From positions 1-64,000 of the forward strand of contig JAPXSY010000005.1 in the NCBI GenBank assembly GCA_033812795.1: a stretch of 64,000 nucleotides of DNA. The letters are read 5' to 3'. The notes below the pieces were generated by a model, which was given only the letters and a program-made list of their open reading frames with translations, was not told the origin of the DNA and made no database searches. This DNA comes from JAPXSY01 sp033812795. GTDB taxonomy: Bacteria > Verrucomicrobiota > Kiritimatiellia > RFP12 > UBA1067. Both the position numbers and the translations under genes were made by a program. Positions 25,675 to 34,603 of this stretch are shown here, piece after piece. Each line of letters starts with the position of its first letter. The first letter of the stretch is position 1.

Positions 25675-25741
25675 AGGGTACCAATTCCGCGCGGCGTCGG
25701 TCAATCCGCCCACTTTTTTGTGACCACCCAGTGGTCACAAA
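25675..25741 (-). promoter_or_regulatory. Promoter and 11-bp inverted-repeat operator for the esterase gene
   Basis: On the minus strand TTGACC (25704-25699), 18-nt spacer, TACCCT (25680-25675, preceded by TGG). Just upstream, TTTGTGACCAC-CCA-GTGGTCACAAA (25717-25741) is a perfect 11-bp inverted repeat, a typical dimeric regulator site. No regulator gene is next to it. Confidence 0.6.
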
Positions 25742-25823
25742 GATGAGGTTAAAACCTTGCGCCGCGCAGCCGCGCTACGCGCGGATTTAGGAGTTGGGAT
25801 TTAGGAGTTAGGATTCAGCCCCT

Positions 25824-25984
25824 CATTGCATGCCCTGCGCGCGCCCGGTGCCCATCCTTCCGCCCGTTTTTACACTCATCATTGCGAGCCACTGGGTGGC
25901 CGCAATAAAGAGAGGTTGACTGGCGGCGATCCCGATCCCGATAGCGATCCCGATCCCGACGGGGCCAAGCTCGTGTACTAATGA
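25824..25984 (+). repeat. Left copy of a ~155-161 bp direct repeat
   Basis: It begins CATTGCATGCCCTGCGCGCG, contains the palindrome ATTGCGAGCCAC-TGG-GTGGCCGCAAT and CGATCC hexamers, and ends CTAATGA. The same sequence recurs at 27196-27350, differing by one 6-bp unit and a few bases. Together with the 25742-25823 filler it makes up the gene-free gap before the small-gene cassette. Confidence 0.95.
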
Positions 25985-26106
25985 GCCAACCGTTGTCATT
26001 CTCCTAAACGATTTGACAGGCAGGCCAAGGGTTCAGTAACTTTGAACTGCCTCGTCGGGTTTCCAGTCTTTGAAATAGGCTCAATAACTACTGTTCGGCC
26101 AAAAAG

Positions 26107-26400
26107 ATGAAGTATACGACCACATCTGTGTTGGCAGTGACCATGCTGGCTCTCATGGCGACGTCTTTCATTGGCGCTCTGATTCTGAGCGTTGTTCCGC
26201 CGTACCATGCTGTGGCTTATTTCGCAGTCGCATATCTCGGTGTTACGCTGGTCTCGATACCGCTGTCCATCATTCTTGGTCTTGTTGCCGTCTTACGCAA
26301 GAGGTGGACCGATTTTGTGTGGTCGGGTGTCCTTTTCGGATTTTCAGCGGGACCGATGGCAGTCCTTACCATAGGGGGATGCATCTTTGATCGTCTCTGA
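26107..26400 (+). CDS. Small membrane protein, unknown
   Basis: A 97-residue, very hydrophobic protein with three predicted membrane helices (about residues 8-30, 37-62 and 70-92). No family recognised. It lies inside the segment enclosed by two long direct repeats and is more AT-rich than the housekeeping genes. No clear Shine-Dalgarno; the frame is intact. Confidence 0.5.
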   Translation: MKYTTTSVLAVTMLALMATSFIGALILSVVPPYHAVAYFAVAYLGVTLVSIPLSIILGLVAVLRKRWTDFVWSGVLFGFSAGPMAVLTIGGCIFDRL

Positions 26401-26595
26401 AGAAGGTGAAGGGGAGCCGAGCCAAATACGCGCCTGATGGGCGGCTTTCTTTCGGCAGTCCGAGACGTCCCGCCGTATCTCTAAGCAAATCGGGTGCTTG
26501 ATCGTATTCGTCCAAGCGACTATCATAACCACGTCGAATGGGGTTCACCCATTCCCGTGAGGTGAGCTCGATAATGCTGTTGGTGAGAATAAGAG

Positions 26596-26937
26596 ATGAT
26601 CATTCGAGGGCAGATTGAAAAAACAATAGGGCATTACAGGCGGAACTTAAAAGTCACGACTGTCATGTTTCTATTGGGAAACCTCGGAATGGTTGTCCTT
26701 CTTGGAAGCGAGAGTTGTTTGAGTTTTGGCGCGCCAAATTCGACTTGGTCGTTGGTGTTCCTTGTTGCCGTTGGCCTCCTGTATGGCGGCGGCGGTCTCG
26801 GTGTTTTTGCCTTTGCCCTGTTAATGAGGCTGACAGCGAAATGCCCAAAATGCAACAAACGGTTTAGGACATTACGAAAGGATTGGACTTTTTGTCCATT
26901 TTGCGGCACAAACTTTGAACAAGTTCTGAGGGAATGA
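26596..26937 (+). CDS. Membrane protein with C-terminal zinc ribbon
   Basis: A 113-residue protein. There are two hydrophobic helices (about residues 22-40 and 50-75), then CPKCNKRFRTLRKDWTFCPFCGTNF, a four-Cys zinc ribbon with CxxC knuckles 14 residues apart. The ATG of the next gene overlaps its stop by 4 nt (ATGA), so the two are co-translated. Function unknown; small membrane-zinc-ribbon proteins are common as uncharacterised accessory genes. Confidence 0.55.
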   Translation: MIIRGQIEKTIGHYRRNLKVTTVMFLLGNLGMVVLLGSESCLSFGAPNSTWSLVFLVAVGLLYGGGGLGVFAFALLMRLTAKCPKCNKRFRTLRKDWTFCPFCGTNFEQVLRE

Positions 26938-27347
26938 ACACAGTCTGTCCAAGATGCCGCGCCTCGGGGGACTTCAAGCAAGTTGATATTGAGAGGAGTC
27001 AAGCAGGCCAGGTCATTCTGCTTCTCGGAGGCCTTCTGCCTTTTTTAGCGTATAGGTCCGAGCAGAGGAGTAGGGTGCAGTGCGACCAGTGCAAGCTCGT
27101 ATTTTTACCTAAGAGGGCGGTATCACGCTTCGAGAGACTCTTAAAAACCGTAGTTGCGGCAGTTCTTTTGGGGCTTGTCTCCTCGCTTGATTCCCCATTG
27201 CATGCCCTGCGCGCGCCCGGTGCCCATCCTTCCGCCCGTTTTTACACTCATCATTGCGAGCCACTGGGTGGCCGCAATAAAGAGAGGTTGACTGGCGGCG
27301 ATCCCGATAGCGATCCCGATCCCGACGGGGCCAAGCTCATGCACTAA
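26934..27347 (+). CDS. Zinc-ribbon membrane protein whose C-terminus is encoded by a repeat
   Basis: A 137-residue protein. CPRCRASGDF and CDQCKLVFLPKR form a split zinc ribbon around a hydrophobic stretch (AGQVILLLGGLLPFLAY), and a second helix follows (TVVAAVLLGLVSSL). From about residue 89 (HALRAPGAHPSARF) onward the codons lie inside the direct repeat 27196-27350, and the stop is in it. The natural end of the gene has therefore probably been replaced by repeat sequence. It overlaps the preceding gene by 4 nt. Confidence 0.5.
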   Translation: MNTVCPRCRASGDFKQVDIERSQAGQVILLLGGLLPFLAYRSEQRSRVQCDQCKLVFLPKRAVSRFERLLKTVVAAVLLGLVSSLDSPLHALRAPGAHPSARFYTHHCEPLGGRNKERLTGGDPDSDPDPDGAKLMH

Positions 27348-27350
27348 TGA
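27196..27350 (+). repeat. Right copy of the ~155-161 bp direct repeat
   Basis: Near-identical to 25824-25984: one CCGATC hexamer fewer, plus small changes near the end (CATGCAC for CGTGTAC). It carries the same REP-like palindrome. Confidence 0.95.
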
Positions 27351-27395
27351 ACTAATGAACTAACATCTCTCGGTGTGGATGTTTCGCGGGCTGCG

Positions 27396-27404
27396 TGCTA
27401 CAAT
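27396..27404 (+). promoter_or_regulatory. Extended -10 promoter for leuS
   Basis: TGCTACAAT, with a poor -35 (TGGATG) 17 nt upstream. It lies about 30 nt before the leuS ATG. Confidence 0.5.
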
Positions 27405-27434
27405 GCCGCTTTCTTTAACCCATGGGAATCGGTT

Positions 27435-30005
27435 ATGACGACGAACGAGTATGATTTCACCGCGATTGAAAAAAAATGGCAGACGTATTGGGAGACGAAC
27501 AAAACCTTCAAGGTGAATGACTTTGAAGCGGGCAAGCCGAAGTTCTATTGTCTCGACATGTTTCCGTATCCGAGCGGCTCGGGATTGCACGTCGGCCATC
27601 CCGAAGGCTATACGGCGACAGACATCCTTTGCCGGTACAAGCGCATGCGCGGCTTTAACGTGCTGCATCCGATGGGCTGGGACGCGTTCGGCCTGCCGGC
27701 CGAGCAGTATGCGGTCGAGACCGGCACGCATCCCGCGATCACGACCGAACGCAACGTCAATCGTTTCCGCCAGCAGATCAAGGCGCTGGGATTCAGTTAC
27801 GATTGGGATCGCGAGGTGAACACCACCGATCCCGGTTACTACAAGTGGACGCAGTGGATTTTTATGCAGCTTTACAAGAAGGGCCTCGCCTACATGGCCG
27901 AGGTGCCGGTGAACTGGTGCCCCGCACTTGGTACGGTGCTCGCCAACGAAGAGGTGATCGACGGACGCAGCGAACGCGGCAACCACCCGGTGATCCGCAG
28001 GCCGATGCGTCAATGGATGCTACGCATCACAGAGTATGCCGAGCGCCTGCTGGCGGATCTGGACGGACTGGACTGGCCGGAAGGCATCAAGGAGATGCAG
28101 CGCAACTGGATCGGCAAGTCAGAGGGCGCGGAGGTCGATTTCACAATCGCGGGATGCGACGAAAAGGTCACGGTGTACACCACGCGTCCCGACACCTTGT
28201 TCGGCGCGACCTACATGGTGCTGGCGCCCGAGCATCCGCTGGTGACGCGCATTACGACCGACGCGCAGCGGGCCGACGTTGACCGCTACCGCGAGGAGGC
28301 CGCACGCAAGAGCGACATGGATCGCACTGAACTGAACACCGAGAAGACCGGTGTCTTCACCGGTGCGTGTGCGATCAATCCCGTGACCGGCGGAGAGATT
28401 CCCATCTGGATCGCTGACTACGTGCTGATCAGCTACGGTACGGGCGCGATCATGGCCGTGCCGGCGCATGACACGCGTGACTTTGAGTTCGCCCAGACAT
28501 TCAAGTTGCCGATCATCTGCATCATCGAGCCCGACGCGGACGAGGCGGCGGCTGAAGGCGTGGCTGTGGATGACGTGCTGGCCGGCCGCGCCTGCTGGAC
28601 CGGCAACGGACGCATGATCGGCTCGGCGAATAGCAAAGGCCTCGATATCAACGGCATGGCTGTTGCGGATTCCATGCGCGTGACCACCGAGTGGCTGGCC
28701 GCGCGCGGGGTCGGCAAGGCTGCGGTGAAGTACAAGTTGCGCGACTGGCTCTTCAGTCGGCAGCGCTACTGGGGCGAGCCCTTCCCGGTGATCCACATGG
28801 AGGACGGCTCCATCCGTCTGGTGGATGATAACGATCTGCCGCTGCTCCTGCCCGAGCTGGATGACTACAAGCCCACCGGCACCGGCGAGCCGCCGCTCGC
28901 AAAGGCGGGCGCATGGCTTGATTACACCGATCCGGTCACTGGGGCGAAGGGGCGTCGCGAGACCAACACGATGCCGCAGTGGGCAGGCTCCTGCTGGTAC
29001 TATCTGCGCTACATCGATCCGCGCAACGAGCGTGCCGCGTTCGATGCGGCCAAAGAAAAGTATTGGATGCCGGTGGACCTGTACGTCGGCGGCGCGGAAC
29101 ACGCGGTGCTGCACCTGCTCTACTCCCGCTTCTGGCACAAGGTGCTGTTTGATCTGGGTTATGTGTCAACCCCCGAGCCGTTCCAGAAGCTCGTGAACCA
29201 AGGCATGATTCTGGGGCTCTCCTACAAGGACGCGCGCGGCGCGTTGGTTCCGATGGAGCAGGTGAAGCATCGCACGGATGGCGCTTTTCACGCCGAGACC
29301 GGCGAGAAACTCGTCGAGTTCCCGGCCAAGATGTCCAAGTCGCTGAAGAATGTGGTCAATCCCGACGATGTCATCCGCGAGTACGGCGCGGACAGCATGC
29401 GCCTGTATGAGATGTTCATGGGTCCGCTGGAGGCGGTCAAGCCCTGGAACACCAAGGGCGTGGAGGGCGTGTTCCGTTTCCTGAAACGCGCCTACCGGAT
29501 GGTCACCGAACAGCCGATCACCGAAGATCCCCTGCAGCCGGAGCAACTCCGGATGCTGCACGCCACCGTGAAAAAGGTTACCGATGATCTGGAGGACATG
29601 GGGTTCAACACCGCCATCAGCCAGCTCATGATTTTCCTGAACGCGTTTTCCGGTGCCGACAAGCCCTTGCCGCGTTTGGCCGCCGAAACCTTCGTGCTGC
29701 TGCTGTCCCCCTTTGCCCCGCACCTTGGCGAGGAACTCTGGCAGCATCTCGGGCACGAAAAATCCCTGGCCTATGCACCCTGGCCCGTCTATGACGAATC
29801 CCTGCTTCAGCTCGATGAGGTGGAAATCCTCGTGCAGATCACCGGAAAACCGAAAGCCCGTGTCATGATGCCGGCCGATGCGGATGAGGAAACCATGCGT
29901 GAGATGGCCCTCTCCCAATCCGTGATCCGCGAGGCGCTCACCGGAAAAACCGTGCGCAAAGTGATCTGTGTTCCCGGACGGCTGGTCAACATCGTGGCAA
30001 CTTGA
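27435..30005 (+). CDS. leuS: Leucyl-tRNA synthetase
   Basis: An 856-residue class I aminoacyl-tRNA synthetase that charges tRNA-Leu. The HIGH signature is PYPSGSGLHVGH near residue 45. A CP1 editing domain follows (VYTTRPDTLFGATYMVLAPEH; the conserved Asp region GTGAIMAVPAHDTRD). KMSKS occurs exactly as AKMSKSLKN near residue 630, then the anticodon-binding helices and the C-terminal domain ending in GRLVNIVAT. Length is normal for bacteria. ATG 27435 is used because the sequence before it (27375 onward) contains the promoter. It is a single gene between the repeat cassette and the protease-htpG pair. Confidence 0.97.
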   Translation: MTTNEYDFTAIEKKWQTYWETNKTFKVNDFEAGKPKFYCLDMFPYPSGSGLHVGHPEGYTATDILCRYKRMRGFNVLHPMGWDAFGLPAEQYAVETGTHPAITTERNVNRFRQQIKALGFSYDWDREVNTTDPGYYKWTQWIFMQLYKKGLAYMAEVPVNWCPALGTVLANEEVIDGRSERGNHPVIRRPMRQWMLRITEYAERLLADLDGLDWPEGIKEMQRNWIGKSEGAEVDFTIAGCDEKVTVYTTRPDTLFGATYMVLAPEHPLVTRITTDAQRADVDRYREEAARKSDMDRTELNTEKTGVFTGACAINPVTGGEIPIWIADYVLISYGTGAIMAVPAHDTRDFEFAQTFKLPIICIIEPDADEAAAEGVAVDDVLAGRACWTGNGRMIGSANSKGLDINGMAVADSMRVTTEWLAARGVGKAAVKYKLRDWLFSRQRYWGEPFPVIHMEDGSIRLVDDNDLPLLLPELDDYKPTGTGEPPLAKAGAWLDYTDPVTGAKGRRETNTMPQWAGSCWYYLRYIDPRNERAAFDAAKEKYWMPVDLYVGGAEHAVLHLLYSRFWHKVLFDLGYVSTPEPFQKLVNQGMILGLSYKDARGALVPMEQVKHRTDGAFHAETGEKLVEFPAKMSKSLKNVVNPDDVIREYGADSMRLYEMFMGPLEAVKPWNTKGVEGVFRFLKRAYRMVTEQPITEDPLQPEQLRMLHATVKKVTDDLEDMGFNTAISQLMIFLNAFSGADKPLPRLAAETFVLLLSPFAPHLGEELWQHLGHEKSLAYAPWPVYDESLLQLDEVEILVQITGKPKARVMMPADADEETMREMALSQSVIREALTGKTVRKVICVPGRLVNIVAT

Positions 30006-30140
30006 AACCGTACCCTGCGCGCGGGTGACACAGACGCCCGTCACACCGGGACAAAAAGTTACGCCCGTTGCGTTGCTTTTCGCGTAAGCTCATAGGTGTC
30101 GCATTGCCGCGAGCGGTTCTCAAGACATGAACAACTCCCG

Positions 30141-30161
30141 TGGCATGTTTTTTGCTATGAT
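30141..30161 (+). promoter_or_regulatory. Sigma-54-type promoter before the protease-htpG pair
   Basis: TGGCATGTTTTTTGCT (30141-30156) matches the RpoN consensus TGGCAYR-N4-TTGCW at every fixed position; GG and GC are correctly spaced. An extended -10 reading (TGCTATGAT, 30153-30161) overlaps it, so a sigma-70 reading cannot be excluded. Leader about 30 nt with an AAAGGG ribosome site. Confidence 0.6.
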
Positions 30162-30196
30162 CAATATGGCCCCCAGGGACCAGAAAGGGTGTACTG

Positions 30197-30895
30197 ATGA
30201 TTCCCTATTTTTATGATCCACGGCTGATTCTCGTGATGTTGCCTGCGCTGATTTTGGCGGGCATCGCTTCCGTGCTGGTCAAAACGACCTTCAACCGTTA
30301 CGCCCGGGTACGGGCTTATTCGGGTATGACCGGCGCGCAGGCCGCAGAGCGCATGCTGCGCGCGAACGGTGTGTTTGACGTGACGGTCGAGGAAACCGGC
30401 GGATTCCTTTCCGACCATTACGATCCGACCCGGAAGGTGCTGCGGCTCTCGCCGGACGTTTACCGCGGCAACTCGCTCTCTGCGGTCGGAGTCGCCTGTC
30501 ATGAGGCGGGCCACGCGCTACAGCACGCCAACAGCTACGGCCCGCTGATGCTCCGCACCGCTCTGGTTCCCGTGACGAGTATCAGCAGTTCACTCGCCTT
30601 TTATGTGGTCGCGGCCGGGTTTCTTTTCCGTCCGCTTCTGCTTGTCGGGTGCGCGATGTTCGCCGTGGCCTTTCTCTTCTCGCTGGTGACCCTGCCGGTC
30701 GAGTGGAATGCCAGTGCGCGGGCCAAACAGCATTTGGTGACGTCGGGGATCGTCTCGCCAGGTCAAGAGGCGGAGGCCGGGCGCGTGCTGAACGCGGCGT
30801 TCCTCACCTATCTGGCCGCGGCGGTCAGCTCGCTGATCACCCTACTCTATTATCTGGCCCGCGCCGGCGTGATCGGCGGCGGAAGACGGGATTAA
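30197..30895 (+). CDS. YugP-type membrane zinc metallopeptidase
   Basis: A 232-residue inner-membrane protein. The N-terminal helix is at residues 8-28, and the zinc motif is HEAGH at His102-His106 (ACHEAGHALQHA). Two or three helices follow (about 118-165 and 205-225), and the C-terminal part contains LPVEWNASARAKQHL. This is the arrangement of the DUF/neutral zinc metallopeptidase YugP family. Substrates are unknown; quality control of membrane proteins is a reasonable guess. It is transcribed with htpG, which starts 22 nt after its stop, and lies behind a sigma-54 promoter match, which points to stress-controlled expression. Confidence 0.85.
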   Translation: MIPYFYDPRLILVMLPALILAGIASVLVKTTFNRYARVRAYSGMTGAQAAERMLRANGVFDVTVEETGGFLSDHYDPTRKVLRLSPDVYRGNSLSAVGVACHEAGHALQHANSYGPLMLRTALVPVTSISSSLAFYVVAAGFLFRPLLLVGCAMFAVAFLFSLVTLPVEWNASARAKQHLVTSGIVSPGQEAEAGRVLNAAFLTYLAAAVSSLITLLYYLARAGVIGGGRRD

Positions 30896-30917
30896 ACAAA
30901 CGGAGCGTTCTGTTTTT

Positions 30918-32798
30918 ATGAGTAAGAAAACCCACGTGTTCAAGGCGGAGATCCAGCAGGTGCTGGATCTCGTGATCCATTCCCTGTATTCGAAAAAAGA
31001 GATCTTCCTGCGCGAACTGATCTCGAACGCATCGGATGCGATTGACCGTGCGCAGTATCTCGGCCTCACAGACCCGACGCTGATCGCAGATGCCCCGGCA
31101 TGGAGGATCGACATTCTGGCCAACCGGGAGGAGCGGAGTCTGACAATCGCCGACAACGGCATCGGGATGAGCGAAGAGGAACTGGACAAGAACCTCGGCG
31201 TGATCGCCAGTTCGGGCACCAAAGCCTTTATCAAAGCGTTGCGGGAAAAGGAGTCGGTGGACATCCCGGAACTGATCGGTCAGTTCGGCGTCGGCTTCTA
31301 CGCCTCGTTCATGGTCGCGGAGCAGGTCACGGTCATCACGCTCAAGCGCGGCGCCGATCAAAAGGCGGTGAAGTGGAGTTCGACCGGCGACGGCGGATAC
31401 ACGCTGGAGGATGCGGAGCGGGATCAGCCCGGCACGACGGTCGTGCTGAAACTCCGGGAGGATATGAAGGAATATCTGGACGAGTGGCGCATCCGCGAGC
31501 TGGTGAAAACCTACTCCAATTTCATCGCCTACCCCATCCGGTTCAGCGACAAAGGCGAGATGCCCGCCGAGGACAGCGAGCCGCTCAACACCATCAAGGC
31601 CCTTTGGCGCAGGCCGAAATCGGAGATCAAGGAAGAGGAGTACAACGAGTTTTACACGCACCTCAGCCATGATCACCGGCCGCCGCTAAAGACCATCCAC
31701 TTCGCTGTCGAGGGCGTGACCGAATTCCGCGCGCTGCTCTTTCTGCCGAAAGAAGCGGGCATGGATTTGCTCCTGCCCCACAAGCAGCGCGGTCTTAGTC
31801 TCTACGTGCGGAACGTGTTCATCGGTTCCGATTTCGACCTGCTGCTCCCTGATTACCTCCGGTTCGTCAAGGGCGTGGTGGATTCGAGCGACCTGCCGCT
31901 GAACGTCTCCCGCGAGATGCTGCAGGACGACGCGCTGATCCGGAAGATCAAGAGCAACGTCACCGGCAAAATCCTCGCAACCCTGGCCGAGATGATGCGG
32001 GATGAACCGGAAGCGTACTCCACTTTCTACACCTCGTTCGGCCGGATTCTCAAAGAGGGACTGCATTGGGATTGGGAGAACAGCGAAAAACTGAAGTCGT
32101 TGCTCATGTTCCGTTCCGCGAAACAGGAGAACAACGGGTTCCTGTCTCTGAAAGCGTATGTCGAGTCCATGCCCGAAAGCCAGAAGGATATCTACTACCT
32201 GCTCTCGGATGATCTCGCGACCGCACGCCAATCCCCGCACATCGAAGCATTGTTGCAGCACGGTTACGATGTGTTGTTCTTTACCGATGCCATTGACCAG
32301 TGGGTTGTGGAGCGCCTGAGGGAATTTGACGGCAAAAAACTGGTTGCCGTGGACAAAGGCACTCTGGAACTCGGCACCGAAGCGGAGAAGGCTGAAACGA
32401 AAAAACGGATCGAGACCGCTGACGCCGAATTCCGGGAACTGAGCGCGTTCCTCAAAGAACACCTCAAGGAAAAGGTCGGCGAGGTGAAACTCTCGACCCG
32501 TCTGACCGATTCCGCCTGCTGTCTCGTGGCGGACGAACATGCACTGAACGCCAGCATGGAACGCCTGATGCGCGCCATGAACCAAGAGGTGCCCAAACAA
32601 CTCCGCACACTGGAGATCAACCCGGATCATCCGGTGCTCAAGCGGATGAGGCAGATGCTGGAAACGGACAAGTCCGATCCGAAACTGGCCGATTACGCGG
32701 ATCTGCTTTTGGGTCAAGCGCTGCTCAGCGAGGGATCGGCCCTGCCGGATACTCAACGTTTCACGCGGCTGGTCTCCGAACTCATGTCGGCGTCCTGA
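30918..32798 (+). CDS. htpG: Chaperone HtpG (bacterial Hsp90)
   Basis: A 626-residue ATP-dependent chaperone. The GHKL ATPase motifs are intact: LRELISNASDAIDRAQY with the catalytic Glu and Asn, IADNGIGMS, ASSGT and GQFGVGFYASFMVA. The middle domain has EFRALLFLPKEA and NVSREMLQ, and the dimerisation domain reaches the end. Length is normal. Located 22 nt behind the zinc protease gene. Its last 17 nt overlap the 3' end of the convergent hopene-cyclase-like gene; no separate terminator is visible. Confidence 0.96.
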   Translation: MSKKTHVFKAEIQQVLDLVIHSLYSKKEIFLRELISNASDAIDRAQYLGLTDPTLIADAPAWRIDILANREERSLTIADNGIGMSEEELDKNLGVIASSGTKAFIKALREKESVDIPELIGQFGVGFYASFMVAEQVTVITLKRGADQKAVKWSSTGDGGYTLEDAERDQPGTTVVLKLREDMKEYLDEWRIRELVKTYSNFIAYPIRFSDKGEMPAEDSEPLNTIKALWRRPKSEIKEEEYNEFYTHLSHDHRPPLKTIHFAVEGVTEFRALLFLPKEAGMDLLLPHKQRGLSLYVRNVFIGSDFDLLLPDYLRFVKGVVDSSDLPLNVSREMLQDDALIRKIKSNVTGKILATLAEMMRDEPEAYSTFYTSFGRILKEGLHWDWENSEKLKSLLMFRSAKQENNGFLSLKAYVESMPESQKDIYYLLSDDLATARQSPHIEALLQHGYDVLFFTDAIDQWVVERLREFDGKKLVAVDKGTLELGTEAEKAETKKRIETADAEFRELSAFLKEHLKEKVGEVKLSTRLTDSACCLVADEHALNASMERLMRAMNQEVPKQLRTLEINPDHPVLKRMRQMLETDKSDPKLADYADLLLGQALLSEGSALPDTQRFTRLVSELMSAS

Positions 32799-34596
32799 CC
32801 GCAAACGCTTCCAGCGACGAGACAATCGGATAGAGTTGTTCGTGGTACCAGAGCACCGAGAAGTAGAGGCCGATCGGGGTTGCCTGCGGTACGTTTCCTG
32901 ACCGCCACGCCTCCTTGAGTCTGTTGCGTCCGCGTTCGGCTGCCGCACGGCAGGGAGCATCCCCGCCAAGCAGCGCGATCACAGCCAGGGCCGTCTCCTC
33001 GACGGTCGCCGTCTTTCCCGCGCTCCATCCACCGTCCGGTTTCTGACTCCGGATCAGCCAACGCTCGCCCGCTGTGCGCATCGCCTCCGCCTCTCCGGCC
33101 CATCCCACGGCATCAGCGGCATAGTGTGCGGCACGCAGCGCATCCGTCACCCGCGCGGTTCCCACCACTGGATTTTGTCCGTGCTCCGCATCCTGATGGC
33201 CGAACCAAAGCGGAATCCAGCTCCCATCAGGCTGCTGCTCTTGTTTGAGATAGCCCAGAACGCGCCGGATGGCGGAATCCACCTTACGCTCCGCGTACGA
33301 CGGAAGAGCCGGGTCGTTGCGCCAGGCCGCCCATGCCGCCAAGGCGTGCGCACTGATATCGGGACAGCTCCGGTCGAACGGCAACCGGCCCCATCCCCGG
33401 CAGAACGTGGGAAGCCCCCCATCCCGATTCTGCAAGTCCAGTAACCACCGTACGCCATCGCGGACCGCAGCGCGAAAATCGACCGCGCATCCGGCGTCCC
33501 GCAGGCGTTTGAGTGCCACCAGCGCACCTGCCGTATCGTCCGCGTCCGGCACACCGCCCGGCAGATCCGTCCATGCCCAGCCGCCGGGCGCCGCACCAGT
33601 GAAGGGGTGACGTTCTGTCTTCTGCACCTGAATCAACCACCTCGCGATCGGCGTCAGCGCCTCGGCCTCCACCCTTCCCGCACCCGCCCCCTCCCGATAC
33701 GCGGTTATCGCGCGCGCCGCCAGCGATGTCACCCAAGTGCGCAGATTGGAGTCGATCGCCCAGCCTCCGCCCGCGCGCGCCGAATGCCGCAGGAACGCAA
33801 GTCCCTTGCCCACCACGGCGTGCCCGCCGAAACCGGCGTGATGCAACGCCAAGACCACGAAAGCGGTCAGCGGAATCGCATCCAGATATCCGCCGTGGTC
33901 CGGTTGCAGCGCGGCCAGTTTTCGCAGCAGCGCGGGAGCGAGAGCACGCCCCCATGCCGTAATCCGCCGGTTCCGCGCCACACGCAGATGGCGGCACAGC
34001 CCCACAGCGATCAAGGCGGGCAGCGCGTAACTCACCACCTGCAACCGGAGAAGCCGATAGAGTCGCTGCGGCAGACAGGCCAGCGCAAAAGGCAGGGGCA
34101 TGACCCATTGCCAAGCCTGCCGCGTGTCCTGACACATGGCGAGAAAGGCCTGGATCGGCACCGCAAAGGTCCGATCCTCCCCGTAGGTGCGACGCAACGC
34201 GCGCGCGACCGAAGCGGGTGACCGCGCTTCGCCAAGCTGCCGGTCGATCCACTCTCCGGCGCGAGCCACCGTTTTCGCATGACGCTCACCCGCAAACCGT
34301 TGCAGTGCCGCATGAACCAACAGGGTCGTGCTCAGATTCGACCGGCTGTGCGGGGTATCCCCCCACCCGCCGTCCGGATTCACGTGACACGCCAGCCAAT
34401 TCAATCCGGAATCCGCCTGCACCCGGTCGTCGGCCTCCCCCGCATCCGCCAAGGCTGCGGCAGCCAGCGCCGTGGCCAAAGCGCTCTCCGCCAGCTCCCC
34501 GCTCCAGCTTCCGCCGCCGGGGTCGCGCAAGCGCCAGAGATGACAAAAGACCTGCTGACCTTCCTCCCCGTCCGCAGCATCGCATCGGTTCTTCAT
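32782..34596 (-). CDS. Squalene-hopene-cyclase-like prenyl cyclase (class II)
   Basis: A 604-residue alpha-alpha barrel protein. VPDADDTAGALVAL contains the DxDD acid motif that protonates the substrate in squalene-hopene cyclases. QW-like repeats are present (QNRDGGLPTFCRGWG, QKPDGGWSAGKTATVEETALAVIALLG, HVNPDGGWGD). It is about 30-50 residues shorter than typical cyclases, and the N-terminus is divergent. It probably makes a hopanoid-like or other polycyclic terpene lipid. No other terpene genes are near it. The ATG has no Shine-Dalgarno but an extended -10 box 7 nt upstream, so the mRNA may be leaderless. The 3' end overlaps htpG by 17 nt. Confidence 0.75.
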   Translation of the reverse strand: MKNRCDAADGEEGQQVFCHLWRLRDPGGGSWSGELAESALATALAAAALADAGEADDRVQADSGLNWLACHVNPDGGWGDTPHSRSNLSTTLLVHAALQRFAGERHAKTVARAGEWIDRQLGEARSPASVARALRRTYGEDRTFAVPIQAFLAMCQDTRQAWQWVMPLPFALACLPQRLYRLLRLQVVSYALPALIAVGLCRHLRVARNRRITAWGRALAPALLRKLAALQPDHGGYLDAIPLTAFVVLALHHAGFGGHAVVGKGLAFLRHSARAGGGWAIDSNLRTWVTSLAARAITAYREGAGAGRVEAEALTPIARWLIQVQKTERHPFTGAAPGGWAWTDLPGGVPDADDTAGALVALKRLRDAGCAVDFRAAVRDGVRWLLDLQNRDGGLPTFCRGWGRLPFDRSCPDISAHALAAWAAWRNDPALPSYAERKVDSAIRRVLGYLKQEQQPDGSWIPLWFGHQDAEHGQNPVVGTARVTDALRAAHYAADAVGWAGEAEAMRTAGERWLIRSQKPDGGWSAGKTATVEETALAVIALLGGDAPCRAAAERGRNRLKEAWRSGNVPQATPIGLYFSVLWYHEQLYPIVSSLEAFAVRTPT

Positions 34597-34603
34597 GATT
34601 GGA

